A stretch of 6,767 nt of DNA from Chrysiogenales bacterium (GTDB lineage Bacteria; Acidobacteriota; Aminicenantia; UBA2199): the NCBI GenBank assembly GCA_004525465.1, contig SPCN01000124.1:1-6767 (forward strand), in the 5' to 3' direction. Position numbers and translations under genes: made by a program. Numbering within the stretch: position 1 is the stretch's first letter; every line of letters begins with the position of its first letter. Positions 1 through 5,492 of this stretch are shown here, one piece after another. The notes below the pieces were generated by a model, which was given only the letters and a program-made list of their open reading frames with translations, did not search any database and was not told the origin of the DNA.

Positions 1-522
1 AGCGGTATCGGTGAAAGCGAAGCCAATCCCTACGGCAATTTCGACGCCGACAAATACAAAAATGTCCTGGGGCGGATCACCCAGGATATCGGCAACAATT
101 TTCGCATCGGTGCCTTCGGCTACACGGGCAAAGAGGCGGGGTCGAACGGCCTGGTCAACAGCCTGTGGATGGCCGGCGTTGACGCGACGCTGTCTGTCCC
201 CAAACTGGAATTGAACCTGCAATACGTGGAGCGGCGTGACAAGAATCCCTTGTTTCTTCTGGGGGCTTCAGAGATCGCGACCCGGGGCGGGTTTGCCGAA
301 CTGATCTACCTGCCGCGCGGCGACGACAGCCAGTGGTACGGCGCCGTCATGTGCAACTGGGTCGACTCCGACCAGGAAGAGTTGAAATACACTGCGGTCA
401 CGGTCTACGGCGGCTACATGCTGCGGCGCAATTTCCGCCTGGTCGGCGAGGTCACTTATTTGATCAAGGGAGTGGAAGGTAAGCACCCGCGCTTCAGCGT
501 CGGTATGATCACCGCTTTTTAG
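1..522 (+). CDS. Outer-membrane beta-barrel-like protein, C-terminal fragment (5' end outside window)
   Basis: The reading frame is open from the first base to TAG at 520-522, giving 173 visible residues with no start in view, so the gene begins to the left. The visible part is dominated by short alternating polar/hydrophobic stretches of 9-13 residues, roughly at 22-31, 33-42, 53-64, 68-78, 95-104, 110-121, 129-141, 143-155 and 162-173. They are separated by turns rich in Gly, Asp and Asn. The chain ends in Phe, with hydrophobic or large residues mostly at alternate positions before it (FSVGMITAF), which resembles the C-terminal signal recognised by the BAM complex. This supports an outer-membrane barrel or porin-like protein. 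Proteins of this general look occur beside multihaem cytochromes in some environmental bacteria, but no haem motif is visible here, so that link is only a possibility. The ATG at codon 57 (169) is internal. The exact family is not recognised. Confidence 0.72.
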   Translation, partial: SGIGESEANPYGNFDADKYKNVLGRITQDIGNNFRIGAFGYTGKEAGSNGLVNSLWMAGVDATLSVPKLELNLQYVERRDKNPLFLLGASEIATRGGFAELIYLPRGDDSQWYGAVMCNWVDSDQEELKYTAVTVYGGYMLRRNFRLVGEVTYLIKGVEGKHPRFSVGMITAF

Positions 523-555
523 TTTTTAACCTTTCCCAGCCCTGGCTTTTTTGAA

Positions 556-584
556 TTGACTTTTGTCCCGCCGCCGACTAGAAT
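556..584 (+). promoter_or_regulatory. Near-consensus sigma70-type promoter, -35 TTGACT / 17 bp / -10 TAGAAT
   Basis: TTGACT at 556-561 matches the -35 consensus at five of six positions. After exactly 17 bp (562-578), TAGAAT at 579-584 matches the -10 consensus at five of six. The -10 ends only six bases before the ATG at 591, so the usual start point about seven bases downstream falls on or next to the A of that ATG. The promoter lies in the 68-bp gap after the barrel gene and would serve the hydrolase-TPR gene and the TPR gene behind it. Both hexamers and the spacing are read directly from the sequence; activity and the start point are inferred. Confidence 0.65.
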
Positions 585-590
585 TTCCTT

Positions 591-1763
591 ATGATCATCA
601 ATATTTTTCCAAAGCGTATTTCAAAGCAATTCAAATTCGCGGCACTCTTTTTGCTTTGCTTTATTTTTGTGAGTGCCATTCATTATGCGGCTAAAAAAAC
701 TGTTTTTGACATGGTCGATCCTGAGAAAATAGACGCCCTGAATGAAAAAGCCGTGGATTTTCTAAAGGCCGATTATGACAGTATTCTGATGCAAGCCAAC
801 CGCTTTGTCGGGCAAAAGGAATATCTCAAGGCCGCTCAATACTATCTGGCCCTCTTGAAGTTCAATCTCAATGATTCAATCACTATCTATAACCTGGCCT
901 GCTGCTATGGGCAGCTGGGAAAAGCCGATTTGGCGGTCAAATGCCTGGTCATGGCGGTCAGAGCCGGTTTTCGCGATTTCCAACTGCTGGAAAAAGACAA
1001 GGATTTCGCATCTATCCGCTTCACTCCGGAATTCAGGAAGCTGTTGTCCCAGCTGCCGCTCTGGCGGGATCCAGCTGTCGAGGTGATCTTTGTAAAGACA
1101 GGCAAACTGCTGGAGTTGCAGGTCAAACTTCCCCAAAAATTCGATTCCACGCATAGCTATCCATTGCTGCTCGGGCTTCATGGCAATGGGGGCACTCCCG
1201 ACCATATTATGGAAGCAATGAACAAGACCTTGAAAAAAGAGCCGGTGATTCTGGCAGCTCCCCATGGTGCTTACGCCAACTTCTCCCAGCTGCGCGGCCG
1301 GCATTTTTCCTGGGAGATCCAGACCCGGAACCGGGAGTTGTGGAAGATAGCCGATCCGCTGGCGGTCGAAAATCTGGACGAAGTGATCCGGGAGATAAAG
1401 AAAAGATACCCGGTTGGGGAAGTCTATATCCTGGGTTTTTCCCAGGGAGCCGCCTATGCCTTCCTGTCCGGCTTCAAGTATGCCGGGATGGTGGCCGGGA
1501 TTATCAGTATCGGCGGCTTGTTCCCCGAAACCGACAGTGAATTTTCCATATTGAAGGAAGCGGAAATTGCCAACGGGGAAAAATTCCGGGTTTTCATCGC
1601 CCAAGGCAGCACTGACCATTTGATTCCCGGGGGCTTGGGTTTCAAGACCGCGGAAAAGCTGAAAAAATACGGATACGAAGTGGAATACCAGGAATACGAA
1701 GGCGGGCACGAAATCACTCCGCAACTCATAAAGAACATTTACGCCTGGATGGCAAAGAAGTGA
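591..1763 (+). CDS. Membrane-anchored TPR protein fused to esterase-type alpha/beta hydrolase
   Basis: 390 residues. Residues 1-16 are basic and 17-33 form a hydrophobic segment (FAALFLLCFIFVSAI), so the rest is probably periplasmic, held by an uncleaved anchor. Residues about 66-130 form two TPR-like units (YNLACCYGQLGKADLAVKCL), followed by the common TPR-end pattern in which a KDKDF segment precedes a PEF-x-LL segment (about 135-155). Residues about 165-390 are an alpha/beta hydrolase of the phospholipase/carboxylesterase or esterase type. HGNGG at 197-201 supplies the oxyanion-loop region. GFSQG at 282-286 is the nucleophile elbow with Ser284. Asp342 (GSTDH) and His373 (GGHE) complete the triad in the expected order. 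An ester substrate is inferred; none can be named. The ATG at 591 has no Shine-Dalgarno sequence (ttcctt precedes it) but sits just behind a strong promoter, suggesting leaderless translation. The first 120 coding bases are AT-rich (42 G+C of 120) compared with the gene body. It is followed after three bases by the TPR gene in the same frame. Confidence 0.88.
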   Translation: MIINIFPKRISKQFKFAALFLLCFIFVSAIHYAAKKTVFDMVDPEKIDALNEKAVDFLKADYDSILMQANRFVGQKEYLKAAQYYLALLKFNLNDSITIYNLACCYGQLGKADLAVKCLVMAVRAGFRDFQLLEKDKDFASIRFTPEFRKLLSQLPLWRDPAVEVIFVKTGKLLELQVKLPQKFDSTHSYPLLLGLHGNGGTPDHIMEAMNKTLKKEPVILAAPHGAYANFSQLRGRHFSWEIQTRNRELWKIADPLAVENLDEVIREIKKRYPVGEVYILGFSQGAAYAFLSGFKYAGMVAGIISIGGLFPETDSEFSILKEAEIANGEKFRVFIAQGSTDHLIPGGLGFKTAEKLKKYGYEVEYQEYEGGHEITPQLIKNIYAWMAKK

Positions 1764-1766
1764 GGG

Positions 1767-3308
1767 ATGGTAAGGAGCGCCTGCACATTTTCAACTCGAA
1801 CAAAACTTAAAAGGCGCGGACACCTATATTTGTTTTTGCTATTGGCTGCCGGGATCATGTTGCCGGCGCTTCGGGAAAATCCGGAAGATTTGCAGGCATT
1901 GCTCAAAAATGCCGAAAGGGAGCTGGACTGGCATTTTTTTGCGGAAGCCAAAAGCTCCTATTTGGAGATTTTGCAGCGCTACCCGCAGTCAGGCGGTACA
2001 AATGAAGCGCTCGGATATATTTGCCTGATGCAGGAACAATACAATGACTCCTGCGCCTATTTCGAAAAGGAACTTGAACTGGAACCGGATAATGAACTGA
2101 CCCGACTGTTTTTGACAATAGCCCGTTTTCAAGCCGGAAAAACTCCAGCGTCCAGGGAAATGATTCAGCAAATCGGCAGCATCAGCAAGAAAAAAAACCG
2201 CAGGAAACATCCCTTTTTCAGAAAATTCCTGGGCGACAATCCGGGGCTGCTTTCATTTGTTACGGGCATTCTATATAAGCAATCAGGCGAATGGGCCTAC
2301 GCCGAGGAAATGATGGATGAAGCGGCCGGGGAAAAATACAACCTTGCGGAAATCATGGTGCAGCTTGTTGACCAGTACCTGCAGCAGCAAAATTCCGCCG
2401 CCGCTGAGTCGATGCTATCCAGATTGGAGCGCCAGAATTTCCAGCTGGCCGAACAGATGGGTGAAATCGTAAAGACGCGGGATCTAAAAAAAGCGCGGGA
2501 GTATGCCCGCTCGCGTCCCATAATCATCCGCTATTTCAAGGAATCCATCACCACCATCACGGATGATTTGAATGTCATGGCTCAGAATGCCGTCAAGCGG
2601 GCTGATCCGCAAGGCGCCATTAAGAGTTGGCTGAAGGCATTATATGCCGACGACAAGCGCTTTGATATTCATTACAACATCGCATTGATCTACTGTCTCT
2701 ATAAATTTCCCCGGGAGAGTCTCTACCATTGCCGTCGCGCCATCGATCTGGGCAATCCCCAATATCAATCCTGGGCTCTGAACCTGGCCGGGAACATAAC
2801 CTTTGAAATGGCTGATCTTGATCAAGCCCTCAAGTTTTATCAGGAAGCACTGGATCTCACCCCGGACTATCTCAAGTGCCGCAACAATCTTGGCCATACC
2901 TATTGGAAGCTTGGTGACTTGCCGAACGCGGAGCGGCAATGGCGCATTGTGATTGAAAATTCCGGAAGCGGTGGAAAAGAGCTTGATGTGCGGGAGTGGA
3001 ATGACAAGGAAAACATTAAGGTCCTTATCGATGTCAAGGAGAGTGATGAAATTGTTGAAGCCGGCAAATCGTTGGCGGCTTTGTACATCCAGCAGAAACA
3101 GGTGGCCAAAGCCATCCCTCTGCTTGAAATGGTGCTGCAATTCATCCCGTCCGATGCCGACAGCCATTTCGAACTGGCTAGGATATACATGCAGCTTGAC
3201 AGCCTGGAACTTGCCCGTCAGCATCTCAATATGGCGATCGGCAATGGGACTTCATTTGAAAGCGAGGCCGGCAAGCTCCTGGTTGAGCTGGCCAAGATGA
3301 TCGAATAA
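1767..3308 (+). CDS. Exported or anchored TPR-repeat protein
   Basis: 513 residues. The N-terminus has a basic stretch (RTKLKRRG, 11-18) then a hydrophobic segment (about 19-34, LYLFLLLAAGIMLPA), which fits a signal peptide (possible cleavage after Ala34) or an uncleaved anchor. TPR-like units are visible at about 40-73 and 75-108. A less regular helical stretch covers about 125-265. Clearer TPRs occur at about 268-301, 302-330, 334-367 (with the typical ALDLTPDY end), 368-398, 430-463 and 464-492. No catalytic motif is visible, so a scaffold or protein-interaction role is inferred. The start is chosen because the next Met (31) would remove the export segment. GTGAGGG directly abuts the ATG and is too close to be a normal ribosome site, so translation is probably coupled to the upstream hydrolase gene, whose TGA ends three bases earlier. 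Ends in TAA. The partner of the TPRs is unknown; the hydrolase is the obvious candidate by position. Confidence 0.85.
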   Translation: MVRSACTFSTRTKLKRRGHLYLFLLLAAGIMLPALRENPEDLQALLKNAERELDWHFFAEAKSSYLEILQRYPQSGGTNEALGYICLMQEQYNDSCAYFEKELELEPDNELTRLFLTIARFQAGKTPASREMIQQIGSISKKKNRRKHPFFRKFLGDNPGLLSFVTGILYKQSGEWAYAEEMMDEAAGEKYNLAEIMVQLVDQYLQQQNSAAAESMLSRLERQNFQLAEQMGEIVKTRDLKKAREYARSRPIIIRYFKESITTITDDLNVMAQNAVKRADPQGAIKSWLKALYADDKRFDIHYNIALIYCLYKFPRESLYHCRRAIDLGNPQYQSWALNLAGNITFEMADLDQALKFYQEALDLTPDYLKCRNNLGHTYWKLGDLPNAERQWRIVIENSGSGGKELDVREWNDKENIKVLIDVKESDEIVEAGKSLAALYIQQKQVAKAIPLLEMVLQFIPSDADSHFELARIYMQLDSLELARQHLNMAIGNGTSFESEAGKLLVELAKMIE

Positions 3309-3331
3309 TGCAATATGGACTATGCCTGATA

Positions 3332-3369
3332 CGGACCGCTATGCCCATCGCGCTTGCCATTGCGGTCCG
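3332..3369 (+). repeat. Imperfect inverted repeat / predicted leader hairpin before the S9 peptidase gene
   Basis: CGGACCGC at 3332-3339 is the exact reverse complement of GCGGTCCG at 3362-3369. Inside this arm, after one T-T mismatch (3340/3361), ATG at 3341-3343 pairs with CAT at 3358-3360. The result is 11 pairs and a 14-base loop. There is no T-run after it, so it is not an intrinsic terminator. It ends 13 bases before the GGAGG ribosome site, so it could be an mRNA leader structure, a processing site or a dyad operator. The function is not known. Confidence 0.6.
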
Positions 3370-3382
3370 CTACATTTCACCT

Positions 3383-3387
3383 GGAGG
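3383..3387 (+). promoter_or_regulatory. Shine-Dalgarno site deciding the S9 peptidase start
   Basis: GGAGG at 3383-3387 (within ggagggga) lies six bases before the ATG at 3394. That ATG is also the one immediately followed by a signal peptide. An in-frame ATG at 3322 lies 24 codons upstream, but it has no such site and its extension would run through the inverted repeat. Confidence 0.85.
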
Positions 3388-3393
3388 GGAAAT

Positions 3394-5424
3394 ATGAAAG
3401 CATTTTTTCAAATTTACATTGTGTTTGCGTGTCTTTTTATAAGCATGCCTGCTCCGGCCCAGCTGCAACCCCTGACCTTCGACTCATTGTACGATTTTGC
3501 CACTCCCGGGGATTTGGCTCTCTCCGCGGATGGCCGGCATCTGGTCTATGCCGTGAGCCGCAGCGATGTTGCTTCAAATTCCAACTCCACGGAAGTCTGG
3601 ATAATGGCCGCTAACGGGAAAAACAACCGCTTGATCTGCGCCGCGGGCCATTCGCCCTGCTGGGTCGACGGCGGCGGCAAAATTGTTTTCCTTGCCGATA
3701 ACGACGGCGTTGACCAGCTGCAAAGCTATGAACTGGCCAGCGGCAAAACTGAAATATTGACCGCCATTCCGGAAGGTATTTCCGCTTATGTCTTGTCACC
3801 CGGCGGCCAGGGCATTCTGTTGACCCGTTCCGTCTACCCCGAGGATAGCAGTCCGGAATATTTCGCGGTTCAGCAGGCGGCAAAAAAAGAAAAAAAACAC
3901 GGGGGATTGATCTATGATAAATTGCTGTTCCGGCCTTATAACCATCTGGATGACGGCACGGTCAAGCACGTTTTTTATTACCAGTTCGCTTCCGGCCGCT
4001 TGACCGATCTCAGCCCCGGGCCCTATCATGCCCCCACCTCCCATCTCGGTGGCAACCAGGATTTGGCATTTTCCCCGGACGGACGCAGTGTGGCCTATAC
4101 CACCAACACCGACCCGGTCAAAGCTGTCAGCACCAATAACGACATTTTCCTGGTAAATATCGATGGCAGCGGCAAGCGCCGCATTACGGAAAACCGCGGC
4201 TGTGACGTGTATCCGGTCTTTTCTCCCGATGGCCGCTACCTGGCTTATACCGAGATGGCCAGGCCGGGATACGAGGCCGATCAGAAAAAATTGATTATTT
4301 TCGATCTGGGCAATGGCCGCCGCAGCAACCTGACCCGTGACCTGGACCTGGGGGTGGACGAAATCATCTGGTCGCGCCGCGGCGCTGCCGTTTTTTTTAC
4401 ATGTCGGGAAAAGGGCTTTGACGCGCTTTACAAAATCGATTTGAAAACCGGTCGATCCACCTGCCTGGTCAACAAGCGCATATTCTCAAACCTGGCCTTG
4501 AGCCGGGATGAGAAATTCTTCTATTGCGTCACCAGCTCCACGAACCGGCCGGCAGAAATTGCCCGCTTCGACTTGACTGAAAAACGCTTCACCACTCTCA
4601 CCCATCTGGCCGATGATTTCGTAAAGGACCATGCCCTGCCCGACCCCGGCGAGGTTTTCTGGTATAAAGGCGCGTATGACGATGATGTGCAGGGCTTTTT
4701 GACCAGGCCCGTGCCTTTCGATCCGGCTAAAAAATATCCCCTGGTTATACTCCTTCATGGAGGTCCGGAAGGGGATTGGCACGGCGGCTGGAGCAACTAC
4801 GGTGGCAACTCCAACCTGTTTGCCGCGCAGGGCTATGTGGTGGTAAAGCCCAATATCCATGGTGCGACTTCTTTTGGAGCCAAGTTCAAGGAAGCCATTC
4901 TCAACCATTGGGGCCGGGTCGATCAGGAAGATATCATGAAATGCCTGGACTACCTGGTTGCCCGCTACCCCTTCATCGACGGTAGTAAAATCGGCGCCTG
5001 CGGCCGCTCTTATGGCGGCTATCTGGTCAACTGGCTCAACGGCCAGACCGACCGCTTTGCCTGCTTCGTCTCAGTTGATGGAATCTTCGACCAGTTGATG
5101 TCGTATTACAGCACCGATGAACTTTGGTTTCCGGAAATGGAATTCGGCGGTACGCCCATGAGCAACCGCGAGGAGTATGTGCGCTCCTCACCCAGCACCT
5201 ATGCGCAGAATTTCAAAACACCTACTCTGGTTTTACACGGCGGCAGGGATTACCGCGTTGATCTCTCGCAGGGGATTGCCATGTATACAGCCCTGCAGCG
5301 CCTTGGCGTGCCGGCCCGGTTCATTTTTTTTCCGGATGAAGGACATTACTACCGAAAACTGCAAAATTGGAAATTCGCCTACCAGCAGCAGTTTGCCTGG
5401 CTGGCCCGCTTCCTTAAGAATTAA
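3394..5424 (+). CDS. Secreted S9-family serine peptidase, DPP5/acylaminoacyl-peptidase type
   Basis: 676 residues from ATG 3394, close to the usual size of secreted bacterial DPP5-like enzymes. Residues 1-22 are a signal peptide with an APA-Q cleavage site after Ala22, so the enzyme should act in the periplasm or outside the cell. About 25-400 form the beta-propeller typical of S9 enzymes, with PD40-type repeats such as LALSADGRHLVYA, LAFSPDGRSVAY and FSPDGRYLAY. The C-terminal alpha/beta hydrolase domain has HGGP at 455-458, the nucleophile elbow GRSYGGY with Ser539, Asp619 in HGGRDYRV and His651 in DEGHYY, so the triad is intact. The stretch around DRFACFVSVDGIFD and the FGGTP segment fit the S9C/DPP5 branch better than true prolyl oligopeptidase. 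Family knowledge predicts release of dipeptides or N-blocked residues from short peptides; the exact specificity is not visible. It lies 85 bp after the TPR gene and is convergent with htpG. Two A-rich runs (3882-3897) encode a Lys-rich loop. Confidence 0.93.
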   Translation: MKAFFQIYIVFACLFISMPAPAQLQPLTFDSLYDFATPGDLALSADGRHLVYAVSRSDVASNSNSTEVWIMAANGKNNRLICAAGHSPCWVDGGGKIVFLADNDGVDQLQSYELASGKTEILTAIPEGISAYVLSPGGQGILLTRSVYPEDSSPEYFAVQQAAKKEKKHGGLIYDKLLFRPYNHLDDGTVKHVFYYQFASGRLTDLSPGPYHAPTSHLGGNQDLAFSPDGRSVAYTTNTDPVKAVSTNNDIFLVNIDGSGKRRITENRGCDVYPVFSPDGRYLAYTEMARPGYEADQKKLIIFDLGNGRRSNLTRDLDLGVDEIIWSRRGAAVFFTCREKGFDALYKIDLKTGRSTCLVNKRIFSNLALSRDEKFFYCVTSSTNRPAEIARFDLTEKRFTTLTHLADDFVKDHALPDPGEVFWYKGAYDDDVQGFLTRPVPFDPAKKYPLVILLHGGPEGDWHGGWSNYGGNSNLFAAQGYVVVKPNIHGATSFGAKFKEAILNHWGRVDQEDIMKCLDYLVARYPFIDGSKIGACGRSYGGYLVNWLNGQTDRFACFVSVDGIFDQLMSYYSTDELWFPEMEFGGTPMSNREEYVRSSPSTYAQNFKTPTLVLHGGRDYRVDLSQGIAMYTALQRLGVPARFIFFPDEGHYYRKLQNWKFAYQQQFAWLARFLKN

Positions 5425-5492
5425 ACGGTCAACCAACTCCGACAAAAATTTCTGTGCATCGGCCTTGTTTAAATAAAAATCCGTAAACTATT

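Noticed and set aside
537..552. Possible intrinsic terminator after the barrel gene (AGCC CT GGCT followed by six Ts)
   Set aside because: A four-pair stem would leave a two-base loop, and only three pairs remain with a normal loop. The T-run also overlaps the -35 region. Too weak to call.
876..1724. 282-codon open frame on the minus strand opposite the hydrolase-TPR gene
   Set aside because: It lies wholly within a gene with clear TPR and hydrolase motifs, shows no recognisable family features and has no promoter or ribosome site that I can see. It is a shadow of codon bias.
2544..2560. His-tag-like run of CAT/CAC triplets
   Set aside because: In the true frame these bases encode Ile/Thr residues of the TPR protein. 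The resemblance is out of frame and accidental.
2640..3224. 194-codon minus-strand open frame opposite the TPR gene
   Set aside because: The opposite strand carries regular TPR repeats, and no independent signals support this frame.
3322..3393. Upstream in-frame ATG giving a 700-residue S9 peptidase
   Set aside because: It has no ribosome site, it would place 24 non-hydrophobic residues before the signal peptide, and it runs through the inverted repeat. The ATG at 3394 has GGAGG six bases upstream.
3421..3435. Lipobox in the S9 peptidase signal peptide (VFAC, Cys13)
   Set aside because: The hydrophobic stretch before Cys13 is too short and Phe at -2 is unusual, while a good signal peptidase I site (APA-Q) follows at residues 20-23.
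5425..5492. Terminator in the convergent gap between the peptidase and htpG
   Set aside because: Only a weak AT-rich dyad (GTTTA at 5467-5471 with TAAAC at 5484-5488) and a broken near-palindrome around 5440-5455 are visible. Neither has a GC-rich stem followed by a T-run on either strand.
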